Source: Tetradesmus obliquus
Lineage: Eukaryota; Chlorophyta; Chlorophyceae; Sphaeropleales; Scenedesmaceae
Assembly: GCA_030272155.1 (NCBI GenBank)
Contig: CP126199.1
Coordinates: forward strand, 1 to 64,000
Direction of reading: 5' to 3'
DNA: 64,000 nt
Below are positions 11,281 through 24,300 of this stretch, in pieces; positions within the stretch are counted from its first letter, which is position 1, and every line of letters begins with the position of its first letter. The translations under genes were made by a program, and so were the position numbers. A model generated the notes under the pieces. It was not told the DNA's origin and did no database searches. It worked only from the letters and a program-made list of their open reading frames with translations.

Positions 11281-14200
11281 GGTTGTTGCCGTGGACACGC
11301 AGGCGGTGCAGCGGCACCGCGCCACCATCGTGGACTGCGTGAAGGACGCTGACGTCAGCATCAGGCGGCGCGCCCTGGAGCTGGTTTACTCACTGGTCAA
11401 CCAGGCCAACATCCGGTGAGGGCGGCGGCAGAGCAGGGATGGTGCAGCAGCACATACGGGGCCGATTAGTGGGTATTTTTGGTGCGGGTGTTGGGCTTAG
11501 AGGCAACGCCTATGCTGCTGGTTGCCAGTTGCAGCTGGGTGCAGCTGCGGTGCCTGCGGACAAGTGCAAGGATATGGCAGGCTGTCGCTATGGTCGTGCA
11601 AGTAATATCTGCACCACCATGCTTGCTGCCACCCCTGCCGCTGCACCCTCTCGCTTGCTGCCACCCCTGCCTGCCTGCCCTTGCCTGCAGCAACCTCACG
11701 CGCGAGCTGCTGGATTACCTGGCGGTGTGTGACGGCGAGTTCAAGCCCGACCTCACCGCCAAGATCGCCACACTAATCCAGCGCTACGCGCCTGACAAGC
11801 GCTGGCACATCGACAGCATGCTGCAGGTGGGGGCAGCACAGCTGGTACTTGAGGCATGCTTTGTGGGGAGGGGGCTGTGGTGTGACGTGCTGCTGGGCGC
11901 GCGCAAGGGTGATCAAGTTCCATGCTGTTGGTGTGCATCTTTGAATTGCAGCCTCTTGCAATCAATCATTGAGACTGTCAGGAGTTGTCGCAGCATGCAC
12001 CCAGTCAATGTGCTTGCGAGAAGCTGCGGGGGCCAGCGCAGCATTACCATACAGTGCAGCACTGCTCGCAGGACAGAGGTTCCCTCTACATCCACCGTCG
12101 CGGTTTCAGGATCATGCCAGCTGATGCTTTCGTTGCTTTCTGTACATATGGTGGTGCTGCTGTGTGCGATGCTGCTGTCAGGTGCTGGTGCAGGCTGGCG
12201 CGCACGTCAAGGAGGAGGCGGTGCGCGCGCTGATCGTGCTGATCAGTAACGCGGAGGACCTGCACGGCTACGCGGTGCGCGTGCTGTACGGTGCAGTCAA
12301 GCAGCACCTGAACACGGCTGCGCCCTCGCTGCTGGTGGCTGGCGGCTGGTGCATCGGCGAGTTTGGGGAGATGCTGCCGACAGGTGCGCGCAATATAGCA
12401 GTGCTGGCACTGAGAGTGCAACTGCGCTGACGTTGCGTGTTGCTTCACATCGATGCAGCTGTCCTGCAAGCAAACGCCGGGGAGTGTGCGTTGCGCCCAT
12501 GGCTGCTAACTCACAGCTAGATCATGCTGAACAAAGTGGGCATGCATGCTGACTGTTTACCGTGTGTGTGTGTGTGTGGGTGCTGTGTGCCGGCCAGGCC
12601 GTGGCGGCGCGCTGCTGGACGGCGAGTCGCCCCAGGCTGTGGGCGAGGCTGACGTGGTGGGCCTGCTGGAGGCGCTGCTGCGCCTGCCCAAGCTGGCTGC
12701 AGCGGCCAGGGAGGTGGCGCTCACGGCAGCCATGAAGCTCACCGCGCGCCTGCCCAGCCAGGTGAGACGCGGCGCGGCCTGTGCATAAGTATCCGTGTGA
12801 TGTGCAGCTTGTAGCTGGGGGATGCGCCGGCTACAGCAGCAGCAGCAGTAGCATGTGCATGCACGCGTCTTAGCTTCTTGGTCTGTGCACTGCGGCCTGT
12901 ACTCCGTGCTGCCTGGCTGAATGCTTGCCCACGCCGCTGCTGCCGCTGCATGTGCTGGCTGCAGGGGGCCCGCCTGGCTGCGCTGGTGGAGCGCCACAAG
13001 GGCAGCGTGCTGCTGGAGGTGCAGGCGCGCAGCTGCGAGTACAGCCGGCTGCTGGCAGGCCACGCGGGCATCACGCCGCAGCTGCTGGAGCGCATGCCCG
13101 CGCTGGACGAGGCCGAGTACAGCCGCAACCTGGCCAGCGGCGCAGTGCTGTCGCCGCCCACCTCCAGCGGCGGCGCAGCGCCAGGCGCAGCAGCAGCAGC
13201 TGGTGGTGCAGCAGCAGCTGCTGCTGCTCCTGCCAGCGACGACCTGGTGGACCTACTGGGTGGGCTGGAGGTGGCTGCCGCCACAGTGGGCCGCGTATCG
13301 GGCAGCGGTGCAGCCATTCCAGCAGCAGCAGCAGCAGCCAACCCGCTGGATGACATGCTGGGCCTGGGCGCAGCACCAGCAGCAGCAGCAGCAGGGGGCG
13401 GCGGCCTGGACGACCTGCTGGGCCCTGGCCTGGCACCAGCAGCAGCAGCGCCAGCAGCAGCATCAGACATCCTGGGCATGCTGGGTGATCCGGGCACAGC
13501 AGCAGCAGCGGCACCAGTGGTAAGTAGCTGGCTGCAGGCAGCTGTGGTCACAGCTGGCAATGTGTGCATCATGCCGACTCTGGAATTTGAGCATGAAGTT
13601 GGCAGGGCGCACCACCATCAGTTGAGAAGTGCGAAGGGAGTAGCAGCACCTGCATACGGTGTTGGTGTGCCTGCATAGCTCAAATGGATATGCTTGCCTA
13701 CATTTCCTGAAAGTGTCATGCTTGTGTGCCCCTGCAGGACCCCTTGGCCAATCTGTTAGGTGCAGGCGCCCCAGCAGCAGCCAGACCAGCAGCAGCAGCA
13801 GCAGCAGCCACCGTGCCGGTGTTCAACCAGGAGGGGCTCAGCATCAGCTTTGCTGTCACGCCGCTGCCTGGGCAGCCGGGCGCCGTGGACATCATTGCCA
13901 GCTACAGCAATGCAGGCCTGGATGATGTGGCTGACTTCAACCTGCAGGTGCGCAGCAGCACTGAGCCAGTCAGCAGCACCGCCAGCAGCGCAGCCTTGGG
14001 CATGTGCAGCACTGCTTGCATCTATATAAATAACAGGGCATGCTGAGTGAATGTGCATGCTTACTGCATGAATGGTATGTGAATGACTGCTTGAATCACA
14101 CACTGCGGTGGCTTCGGACGGTCTGCTTCATGGCTACCAGGTCACCTGCTGAGTAAGCAGTCACGCTACCTGCTGTCGTCTCTCACTTGTGCCTATATGT

Positions 14201-14431
14201 GCTGCTCTGCTGCTGCAGGCCGCCGTGCCCAAGTACATGCAGCTGCGCCTGGAGCCGTCCAGCAGCACGCTGCTGCCAGCACTGGGCGGCAGCGCCAGCC
14301 AGCAGCTGCACGTGGTCAACAGCATGGCGGGCCAGAAGCCGCTGGCGATGCGGCTGCGCGTCAACTACACCAAGGGCGGGCAGCCGGTGACGCAGCAGCT
14401 GGAAGTGAACAACTTCCCGGCAGGACTGTGA
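8126..14431 (+). CDS. AP1G: AP-1 complex subunit gamma (gamma-adaptin)
   Basis: Large subunit of the AP-1 clathrin adaptor, which sorts cargo at the trans-Golgi network and endosomes. Fifteen exons give 871 codons plus stop: 8126-8142, 8362-8584, 8883-9036, 9298-9391, 9830-10025, 10327-10411, 10584-10667, 10913-11061, 11282-11415, 11691-11826, 12182-12383, 12598-12761, 12965-13519, 13738-13947, 14219-14431. The 17-nt first exon was chosen because it splices in frame to give [17 protein letters not shown], the conserved start. The alpha-solenoid trunk covers about residues 5-600 ([32 protein letters not shown]). An Ala-rich hinge of about 600-745 has acidic DDLVDLLGG and LDDLLG clathrin/accessory-type motifs. 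The ear domain (about 748-871) ends in the canonical NFPAGL. The length is normal for plant gamma-adaptins. Introns are often CTG-rich. TGTAA lies 41 nt after the stop. Confidence 0.96.
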
Positions 14432-14761
14432 GGCGTTTGATGCATGGAATTTGAGGCTGGCACCAGCCAGGTGTAACTTGTACATTGTCGCACCAGGTTC
14501 AGTAGGGCACCGACGCGGCGTTTGATGTCGTTTGATTTGCTTACAAAAATCTTGTGAGCTTTGATTCAAACTGACCTTTGCTACAGGCATGACTGTCAAC
14601 GGCTGAAGTCACTGCGAACACGCCAGTCCCCACTCTACGCAACTTTTCGAATTGTCCAATCATCGCAAGTACAAGACGACAGTCTATAATATAATTGCTC
14701 TGCGATATATGTGTATGCAAGACAGCAGTGAACCTCTGAGGCGAGAGGCGCGAAGGCGGGC
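14432..14761. other. Intergenic spacer AP1G / secreted protein A
   Basis: Contains the AP1G 3' UTR and the presumptive promoter of the next gene. A modest AT-rich stretch lies at about 14670-14720. No other feature seen. Confidence 0.5.
14472..14476 (+). promoter_or_regulatory. TGTAA poly(A) signal of AP1G
   Basis: The chlorophycean polyadenylation signal TGTAA, 41 nt after the gamma-adaptin stop. Confidence 0.6.
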
Positions 14762-16481
14762 ATGCGCACTGCGACAGTGCTGCTGCTCGCCTGCATATTT
14801 GTGGTGTGCTATGGCAGTATATTATTTGAAGCAAGGTGAGTATTATAAAGTGATCGGGCAACGATGTTGACCCCAAGCTGCCTAATCGTGTGACCTGCAT
14901 GGCTGCAGCTGGTAGCGTCATTCTGCATGATGATGCTGTGCTCCGCCTATGCTTATCCGCCATTACGTTTCCCCTATCTGTAGGAAATCATCTGATGCAG
15001 CACATCATGCAGCACAGCGTGTGCTGTTGGCACATGATGCAGCAACAGTGCCACGGCCGGGGCAAAGCAGCAAGGCCAGCAGTAGCAGCAGCAGCAGCAG
15101 CATAGCGTCCAGCACTAGTAGTGCTGCTAATAATCACGATATCACTCGCACTAGCAGCAGCAACAGCAACCGCAGCAAAGATGCCAGCACTGCTGCCAGC
15201 ACTGATGCATCACAGGATGCTCATGGCCGTGACTGGATTGCGACCCTGTCCACCCCCACGCCACTGATTGCATGGACCACACAGCAGCTGAAGGTGCGAG
15301 GCAACACCCCTGCAACGGCCGTTGCCACAGCCAGCCTTGATGGCCGTCAGTCAAGGGCGCCCTGGGGCCGCAGCATTGCCAGCTTCAGTTGGCAGCTGCT
15401 TGGCGAAGATGAGCGAGGCACAGCAGTGAGGCTGGCGATGCGCGGCGCTGTGGTGCACATGCAGCTGCCAGCTGGGGAGTACACAGCTGTGCTCAAGGTT
15501 GTCGACAGCATGGGGGCAGCAGCAGAGGAATCGGTCAAGTTTCAGGTGCTCAGCAAGACGACAGCAGTCAGCAGCGCAGCACCACTGGTGCTGGCAGCTC
15601 CCAGGTCTGCAGCTGCAGCAGCAGCTGTACAGCCGCAGCAACAAACACCCATGCCGCCGCAGTCAGTTAAGCAGCCAATAGGAAAGCAACAGGCAGGACA
15701 GCTGCAGCAGCAGAAGTCACAGCAGCAGCACTCACGGCAAGACCTGAGAAACGCAGAGCAATCGGGAACCACTACACAGAACCCATCAAAGTCCATAAGA
15801 CAGCAGGTGGTAGGACAGGTTTCAGCAGCAGCACGCAGGGCTGGCCACCGCATCACACCGGCACTTGCACCCTCAGCTGCAGCGCTGCCCAGAGCAATCT
15901 CCCTAGCTGTGGTTGCACAGCAGCAGCGCATTCCGACAGCACAGCAGCTGCCAGACGGTGCTTCGGTCGGGTCCAGCACAGACAGCAAGGACGCTTCTGC
16001 TGCAGCAGATGTGGCTCGGCAGCAAGCAACAGCAGCTGCTGTCGACACTGCATTGACGGCACAAGCAGCTTCAGCAGCAGCAGCAGCAGCAGCAGCAAGC
16101 GCAGCTGGCACCGCTGTGGCAGGGGCTGCTGCTGCCTCAGAAACAGCAGCTGAACACTCATCAGACCATGCTGAAGATGTGCAAATGGATATGCCTGAGC
16201 TTGATGCGGGCGTGCTGCCTGAGCCTCTCCCTCCGCCACCAATGGCGCGACCGCCGCAGTCGCCCTCACCACCGCCACCGCCGCCGCCGCCACCAGCAGC
16301 AATGCTGCCGTCTGCTCCTGCGTCCCCAGGGACGCCTGTGCCCAAGCTGAAGGCTCGGCCAGTAGTTGACAACGACTATGGCAGCAGCGACTATGCACCT
16401 GAGGTGGCCCTGCCGCCAGCGCCAGTGCGCAGCACAACAGCTGTGACCGAGACGGGTGCACCTGCTGGCATTGATGGCTAA
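14762..16481 (+). CDS. Secreted PKD-like domain protein A (no cysteine modules)
   Basis: First member of a three-gene tandem family. Exons 14762-14835 and 14984-16481 give 523 aa. Exon 1 encodes a signal peptide (MRTATVLLLACIFVVCYGS) and splices in phase 2. A Ser/Ala-rich segment follows, then an immunoglobulin-like PKD-type domain at about residues 107-205 (DWIATLSTP, RSIASFSWQLLGEDERG, MQLPAGEYTAVLKVVDSMG). The remainder is Gln/Ala/Ser-rich with a poly-Pro stretch near codon 445, ending at TAA. Unlike genes B and C there is no YC...DYD...CC module before the stop, and I found none downstream. PKD-like domains usually act in extracellular adhesion, so a cell-wall or matrix role is plausible, but the function is unknown. 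The domain assignment rests on pattern and on the paralogues. Confidence 0.78.
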
Positions 16482-17436
16482 CCCGCTGCGGAATAGCGAT
16501 CATGCTTGGTTCACAGCAATGATTGATGATCCAGGTCCAGGTCACAGGCCCAGTTGTTGTTGTGCAGTTGGGGCATACAGCTTGTGATCACGACGCTGTT
16601 GCTGCAGCCTAGCGAGATGGTGTCATGTGCGCTGTTGCGATAATGTAGTGTTATACTTCAATAACCTTCTATACTTGCAAGCCTGCGGACGCCAGCAGCA
16701 AGCTGCTTGACACCATGGCAGGTCAACAACCATCAAGGGGAACTGCCAGCTGCTGATATGTCAGCTGTGCGACTGCGGCTCGGCAGGCATGGGCATGATA
16801 CTAGTTCAGTCCAAGCGACATGTGCATTGAAGTTTTTGCTCTGGTGGTGAGCTTCAGATCTCGGGCAGCCTGTGACGACTGCTGTCTGCAAGCGCTGCAG
16901 CTGCACTGCAACGGTGCTCAAGTTCAGCTGAAACAACCCTACAAACGGTCGTGTGTAGCTTTGCTCATTAAAAGCACTAAGATATTCAATTTCATATGAA
17001 TGAAGCATCGATCGTAGTTATGTCTGCCAGGGACGCTGCATGTGCATGTTCTGTGCGTAGCCGCTGTCTCGCTAGTTCGCGCCCAAGCATATAGATGCGA
17101 CTGCTACATCATCGTTGCCCACCACACATAAAGAGCTTTGATTCAGATTGTCAAGCCTCATTGTTGACACGGAAGGCTTAGCACCGTGCTAGGTTCATCG
17201 CTGCCATCACAACAATTGCAAGTGGTTGATTGCACCTGCGCCAACCAAAGCTCGCCTAAGCTTTAATAAAATTAACATAAAAAAGTTAACTACTCAGCAC
17301 TTGCCCCGGGGCGAATTTGTCATCTTTGACGCCTGCGCAGTTTGCCAACTGGGCGTCATGAGAGAAGGAACACAGTGGTGAAGCTTCGTGGCTGCTGCTA
17401 TTAAATCATACCGGAGGGGTAGAAGTCACACATCTA
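16482..17436. other. Intergenic spacer between secreted genes A and B
   Basis: No gene recognised. An AT-rich patch at about 17255-17300 contains AATAAAATTAACATAAAAAA, unusual in this GC-rich window, 140 bp before the start of gene B. Confidence 0.5.
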
Positions 17437-20350
17437 ATGCCACCCGTAAACAAGTGGATCGGTGCTTGCTTCGTCTTCCTGCTGGCAGCAGCTGCTGCAG
17501 CAGCAGCAGGGTGAGCACCAGCCTGAGAGTGACCACCTGCTTCAGACCTGTGCTGCACTGCACCTGCGTGTATGCCAACCACGTAACCTAAAAAACACCA
17601 ACACCTGCAACGCATGGCGCAGGGCTGTCAATGAGCAAGGCTTATCCGCAAGTGGCCTGAGACAGCGCTGGCAGCTGTGGGAAATCGCGCCAGTGCAAAG
17701 AAGGCAGCGGCAGCTGACTGCTGCGCATGGCCCTGCTGCAAGCAGCCAGTCAAGAGGGCAGTCAAGCAGTGGCACTGCAGCAGCCAAAAAGCAGTCGCCT
17801 GGCTCCGCTGCTAGCAAAGCACATGCTGCAGCAGGCGCAACTGACTGGATCGCGCTGCTGTCAGAGTCCACTGCAGTGGTGACGTCGCCGCAGCTGGGGC
17901 AGGTGTTCACGCCGCAGTCAGCAGCCGGGGCCATCGTGCTGCTGGATGGCTCCGCCTCCACACCGGAGCGGGGCGGCTCCATTGCCAGCTACCACTGGGC
18001 GGTGCGCAGCCTGGCGGGCGGCACGCTGCTGCGTGAGGTGCAGGGCGCCAAGGTTGAGCTGCTGCTGCCGCCAGGCTCCTACAGAGCCACACTGACAGTC
18101 AGCAGCAGCAAAGCAACTGACAGTGGTGGCAGCCAGGGCAGCGACTCAGTGGCGCGCTTCTCAGTTGCTGCCTGGCCAGGTGCTGAGCAGGTGGCAGGTG
18201 CAGGCAGTGTTGTGCGCCCTGACAACAGCGGCACACCCAGCAGTGCCGGGGGCGGCACTAGCTCCGGCAGCAGCAGCAGCAGCAGCAGCAATGCTGGCGA
18301 GGGAAGCTCAGACAGCAGCAGCAGCCGCACAAGCAGCCCTGTACTTGTGTCTGATGCGCCTGTGGACTACACAGACCTGTTCCGGCCATGGCTGCAGCCG
18401 CCCAGCCCAGCGCCTGCTGCGGCAACAGACAGTTCAACAGCTGGCGACATCGTGATTGGAGGACCAGAGGCAGCAGCGCCAGCGGTGCCGACACCGACGC
18501 AGGTTGCAGCCCCAGCGCAGCAGCCTGGGGCAGCCACAGCGCCTCCTGCTGCAACAGCACCCACCCCCCAGCCAACACCAGCGCCACCCGCACCTGCTGC
18601 TGGGGGCCAGGCTGCGGCCCCACCAGATGACTACGGGGGTGCCAGTGGCCCTGCTGACGGCAGCGACCCATTTGCTGGTGCAGACTACGAACCAGCCCAG
18701 CAGACAGGCCCACCTGCAGCGCCAGCACCAGCACCAACACCAGCACTTGCACCAGCACCTGCACCAGCACCAGCGCCTGTCGTGGTGCCTGTGCCGGAGC
18801 CTGTGGCGTTAGTGCCACCAGTGCCTGTGCCGGCGCCAATTCCAGCTGCTGCGCCCACACCTCAGCCTGAGCCGGTGGTGGCATCACCACCACCGCCACC
18901 ACCACCACCCCCACCACCACCCCCGCCACCGCCGCCACCCCCTGTGGTGGTTGGGGTGCCTGCTACTGCAGCAGGTGCTGTACCAGCCATTCAGCCGTCA
19001 CCGCCGCCCCCGCCCCCTCCATCCCCTCCACCGCCCTCACCTCCACCGCCGCCCGCCACCAACGATGCCTTTTGCAACCCATACAAGGTGCGACAGCCGC
19101 CAACTTGCCAGCTGCAAGGCAGCATGCCTGTGCAGGAGGCAGGCAATGTCCAACAGAATTAAAGCAGCATGCACCCCCTCAGATAGCGATGTCATGCATG
19201 CCCAGGGGGCCGGCATTGTCAAGCACGTGGCTGACACAGCAGCACAGCTTCAGACTGCCCGCCTGCAGCATGAATTCAATGTGTTGCTGCTGCTGCTGCC
19301 CTGTCCCTGCCCTGCAGGACTACGACCTGACTGACCTGGCAGATTGGTCTGACATGAAGTCCTGCTGCGACAGTGCGACACGGGCCAGTGTCACCGACCC
19401 GGAGTGTGCCAGCCTGCCTCCCCAGCCCGCCCCCAAGCCGCCGCCGCCAGCGCCAGCGCCTGTGCCGCCGCCGGCCCCTGCTGGGCCAACCGTGGATGAG
19501 AGTTACTGCGACCCCAACCACGTGAGCATTGCAGGAGCGCTGCGGCACCTTGCAGGAGCCAATAACAGCAGTGTGGAGACAGCAACCCAACACCACATGT
19601 ACAAAGGTTGCAGAGGCCGCCTCTGTGGCACTGCTTGCGCCTGAGCAACTGTATGCGACGCTTCTCACCATGGTGTCTGCCCCCGCATCCCCCGCAGGAC
19701 TACAACCTGGGCAAGGCCATGGACTGGGACGACATGGCCACCTGCTGCAACACAGCGCGTGAAAAGTCCATCACGGACAGCCAGTGCGCCAGCATGCCGC
19801 CCCGCCCAGTGCCGCCCGCCGCGCCCACGCCTGCACCAGCGCCCAGCGGTGCATCAAAGGTTGTGGAGGACTACTGGTGAGGCAACTGGGCAGCGCCAGG
19901 CACACTTGCCAGCTCAGTAGCCTGCCGCTTAGGGTGCAGACCTTGCCAGCAGCAGAACTACTGTCATGGCATGCTGTTGAGGAGGCATGTGCATGCACTG
20001 CTTGCTTATTGTTGATGCAGGTTCAACCTGCTGGTAGCTGTCTCTGAGGAGAAGGCCAGGCATGGCAGCGCCTGAAGCATGTTTCCCGCTCAACAATGGT
20101 CATGCTGTAGCTTGCATGCAAAATATTAGAAAACCAGCCTGCATGTTTAACAGCAGACTAGCACGCCTGAGCCGTGGGCCTGACCGCCTGCTGTTGCTGC
20201 CTGCTACCGCCGCTGCTGCTGTGCCTCACCAGTGTGGGCTCCGACTACGACTTCACCAAGGAGGAGGACCGCGACTACTGGCAGGACTGCTGCGGCGACG
20301 CAGAAGCGCAGAGCGTGACAGACTCGGAGTGCCAGAAGCCGCAGTGGTGA
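17437..20350 (+). CDS. Secreted PKD-like / proline-rich / four-cysteine module protein B
   Basis: Five exons (17437-17510, 17623-19087, 19318-19521, 19698-19876, 20233-20350) give 679 aa. Exon 1 is 74 nt, as in gene A, and encodes a signal peptide (MPPVNKWIGACFVFLLAAAA), again ending in phase 2. The PKD-like domain at about 98-205 shows DWIALLSES, GSIASYHWAV and LPPGSYRATLTVSSS. A long Pro/Ala rod (about 245-500) includes poly-Pro around 450-470, resembling hydroxyproline-rich wall glycoproteins. Three C-terminal modules follow with pattern [FY]C-x(2-5)-DY[DN]-x(n)-W-x(4)-CC-x(2)-A-x(4)-[SA]-[VI]-x-D-x(2)-C. Introns fall between the YC and DYD parts of modules 1 and 2, and split the YC cysteine codon (TG|T) in module 3. 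The protein ends QKPQW. Probably a secreted matrix protein; no known family for the module comes to mind. Confidence 0.82.
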
Positions 20351-21398
20351 CCTGACCCCGCGGCTGCGCAGGACCTCTGAGGTTTGCTCTGGGTTGGCCT
20401 GCTGAAATCGATGCAGACGGCGCGGAATGATTCTACACAACAAGCAGCCGCCAAATGATCGGCGCGGATTTGAAAGGCGCAGCCCAAGCAGTCAACACGG
20501 CGATGCTGGTGATGTGCGCCGCGCTGAGGCATTACGTATGGTTTGGGCCCATTGGTGACGGGCCTGGGGGCTCATCATTGTGGTAGATCATTGCTTAAGC
20601 AAGCTTGCACACTCTTCAGCCGGCAGCTTGAGTCGTAGCCGTAAGTAGCGCTCATGCGCAGCCATTCATTGAACTGAATGCACAGCCAATGCCAATTCGT
20701 TGACTCACCTCAGTGGGTTCAAGGCCGCCTTGGCGGCCAAGACGATTGATGGGGGCTGCAACATTGCCCAGATTAGTGCATACGGTGTCAAACGTCACAG
20801 GTTCTGGTACCTGGACGCGTGAGAGCCATGCTGTTCGTGAAATTGGACGCATATCTATTTTGCAGCACTGTTTTGACATCATGATGTGACCAACAGTGCA
20901 GTGCATGCAGCCTGACAGGATGACAGCAGCAGCACCAAGCATGCCTCCTTTGTGCTAAGCCAGTTTGTCATTTTCCAGGCCCTCATTGCGCGGTGTTGTC
21001 ACGGCTCAAGCTCCATAGGCCTGGTGAAACTTGCCTGGCTGGTGTGCGTCTGTTCCCGCCTCTTGAGTTCCCCAGGGCCTCAACCCTGAAGTTCACGTCT
21101 GGTGTAAGACAAGGACTCAAACGCTATATCGCTGCTCCAACTAAGCCTATTACGTATTGAATGCCGCAAACTGAGCGTCGCAGCAACGGACCAACATCAC
21201 TATATATATATACTCACTGGTTGCCACCGCTTCGGCAGAACGTCTGCCGTGCTGGGCATTCCCGATCTTCTGTTCAGGCTGTAGCACCATCTTCCACCTA
21301 TCACGGAACGCTCGTGCAGCCCGTGCTGGACAGCACAATGTGCTCGTGAAGCCTTGGTTCGGTGATGGCAGCGGTGCAGAGATCGTAATGCTGGAAAG
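20351..21398. other. Intergenic spacer between secreted genes B and C
   Basis: No gene recognised. A TATATATATA run lies at 21200-21210, about 190 bp before the gene C start, and could serve as a promoter element. Nothing else stands out. Confidence 0.5.
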
Positions 21399-24300
21399 AT
21401 GAAGACTCTATGTCTTTGGCTGAGCTTTTTGTTGCTGGTGCACATCGCCGGGAGTCACTGCAGGTCAGCTGCGAGCAGCCAGCGAGCCACTGCCGGCGCC
21501 TATGACATTGATTTGCAACTTCTCACGTCAACTGTAATCAAACGTTAAACTACGCACCGGGCACAGCCCTGGCTGCCCCTCATAACAGGGGGTTTCTACC
21601 CTGCTGCTAGCAGCACTCACTGCTTGTCATAGCTGCACTGGTGTGAAGGGTGCCTGGCGTACGTTATCATGTTGAGGGTGCGCCTGAGCACCTCTCAAAC
21701 ATTGGTGATGCTGCTGCAGGGCCATCTCCACATCAGCAGAGCTGCATCCCGAGTTGGACCTGACAGCAGGAGCACCGCAAGCCCAGCAGCAGCAGCGGCA
21801 GCAGCAGCACGCTGGCAAACCAGGCACCAGGGATGATGCCCCTGCTGATACCGCCGTATTTCAGGGTGACGGATCTGCATCAATTTCAAATGGTCTCAGT
21901 GGATCAGCAGCAGGTGGCAGCGGGCACCACCCAGGCACATCACCACAGCAGCAGCTGCGCCAGCAACTGGACCGGCGACGAGAGCACTGGCAGCAGCAGC
22001 AGCATGTCAGCCAGCACCAGCCGCGTCAGCTGCTGGCAGCAGCGCAAAAAGCTCAGAAAACAGCAGCGACAGCCAGCAGCAGCAAACTGGGGCGCACTGC
22101 CTCTGTTGCAAAGCCAGCAGCGGTGACACCAGCACGCCCACAGCAGCAGCTGCGCACCGCGGCAGCAGCGGCAGCCAGCAGCCGCAGCGGCTTAGTCCCC
22201 ATCAAGGAGTCTGCTGCCAAGGTGGCGTCCTGGTTTGTGGGCCTGGAGATCCCCGCAGCTGTCATAGCGGCGCCCCAGCCAGGCCAGACTCTGCCCAACA
22301 GCAGCGGCAAGCCAGGCGGCGCAGTCAGCGTCAGCTTTGACGGCAGCGAATCCCGCCCCGAGCGCGGCATGGCCATCGCGCGCTACACCTGGCGCATCAC
22401 CTCACCGCGTGACGGCGCGCTGCTGGCCGTGGTGTCTGGCGGCCCTGAGCGGGCGCGCTTCAGCCAGGGGCTGCTGCCGGGGCTGTACAGTGTGAGCCTG
22501 AGCGTGGCCAGCAGCAGCGGCAAGACCAGCATGGAGGACAGCGCGGCGGTGCGCTTCGTGGTGGCCGACTTCCAGGAGCAGCAGCAACAGCCGGCAGGTG
22601 GCAGCAGCAGCAGTGGCAGCAGAGACGCGGGGGCCAAGCACGTGAAGAGGCAGCAGCAACCTCAGCCCAGCACTGCCAAGGTGGACGGCGCCACTGTGAA
22701 GGCGCAGGGGCCCACACCACCTGCTGGCAGCAGCAGCGCTCGGAACAGCCTTACTAAGGGTGGCACCGGCGGCAGCAGCAGCAGCAGCAGTGGGGGCAGC
22801 AGCAGCAGCAGCATGAAAGCCACGAGTGCGTCATCATCAAGCAGCAGCAGTGGTGCTGGCAGTGCTGGTGGTAAGCAGCCAGTGAGCATCACTGCTGGGC
22901 CTTTGCCGCTGGTGCTGCCATCAGCAGCAGGAGCTGGCGCAGCCAGTGCAGCGGTGCCAAAAGTAGCACCAGTGGCAGCAGCTGCTGCAGCAGCACCCCC
23001 ACCAACAGCAGCCGACTCTCCACCTGGCAACGGTGGTTCTAGCAGCAGCAGCGGCAGTAGCAGCGGCAGCAGCAGCAGCAGCAGCAGTCAACCTGCAGCA
23101 TCTGCGGCTGCCCAGCCCGTCAGTGATGAGGTGCCACCAGCTGAGGCTGGTGACGCTGGCGGCGCACCGCCCCCTGCCTCAGACCCACCGCCACCCCCTG
23201 CAGCGGTGAGTGCTGCCTGCTGGCTGGCACAATCCCCTGCGGCTGCACAGGCTGCAGCCTGGTGCATGCTGTGAAGCTGATCAGCCTGGTGCATGCTGTG
23301 AAGCTGATCAGCCTGGTGCATGCTGTGAAGCTGATCAGCCTGGTGCATGCTGTGAAGCTGATCAGCCTGGTGCATGCTGTGAAGCTGATCAGCCTGGTGC
23401 ATGCTGTGAAGCTGATCAGCCTGGTGCATGCTGTGGAGCTGATCAGCCTGGTGCATGCTGTGAAGCTGATCAGCCTGGTGCATGCTGTGAAGCTGATCAG
23501 CCTGGTGCATGCTGTGAAGCTGATCAGCCTGGTGCATGCTGTGAAGCTGATCAGCCTGGTGCATGCTGTGGAGCTGATCAGCCTGGTGCATGCTGTGAAG
23601 CTGATCAGCCTGGTGCATGCTGTGAAGCTGATCAGCCTGGTGCATGCTGTGAAGCTGATCAGCCTGGTGCATGCTGTGAAGCTGATCAGCCTGGTGCATG
23701 CTGTGAAGCTGATCAGCGTTAGAATGTTCACCCTGTTGCTGCTGCAAGGAGGCCTGGGCTGCTGTTGTTGCGGTACTGCTGTCTGGCTGTTTGACCTGCT
23801 GCTGCTGATCTGCTGCTGCTGCTGCTGGCCTGCTGCTGCCTCCAGGTGCCCACCCCTGCACCGCCGCGTACACCTGATGCGCCGCCACCCACGATGAGGA
23901 GCGGCGCAGGCTGCCTGCTGCACTCTTTTGTTGATGGCGCATTCCTGGCAGCTGTGCATGCTCCTAGCCACCTGCCTGCAGTGAGAGTGGATGTGTTGGA
24001 AACATACTCTTTTGTAACCTGTTATCCTGCTGATTGCGGCTCTGCCTCCTGCTGCTATCAGGCCGCTCCCACTCCAACCCCCACCCCACCTCCTGCACCA
24101 CAGCCGGAGCCCACACCCGCCCCGCCGCCCACACCTGTGGTGAGTGAGGCTGCTACCTAGGCAGAGTGACAAAGCACACCAGCATGCGCACATTCATCAT
24201 GAGACAAGCATGCGCACACTTGTCAGCAGCAACGCTCTGTCTGGGGTGCTCTAGTGCATGTGACTGTGTGTCCAGTCTGCCCACCAGCTGTGTTGTGCAT

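Noticed and set aside
12739..13572. Ala/Pro/Ser-rich minus-strand frame opposite gamma-adaptin
   Set aside because: Antisense of the Ala-rich hinge exon; explained by GCAGCA repeats.
23251..23717. CRISPR-like array
   Set aside because: Repeats are directly abutting with no unique spacers; it is a minisatellite in a eukaryotic intron.
23088..23942. 284-codon minus-strand open frame with a 9-residue repeat
   Set aside because: It is the antisense of the intronic 27-bp minisatellite. The open frame follows from a period divisible by three and is crossed by good plus-strand splice sites of gene C.
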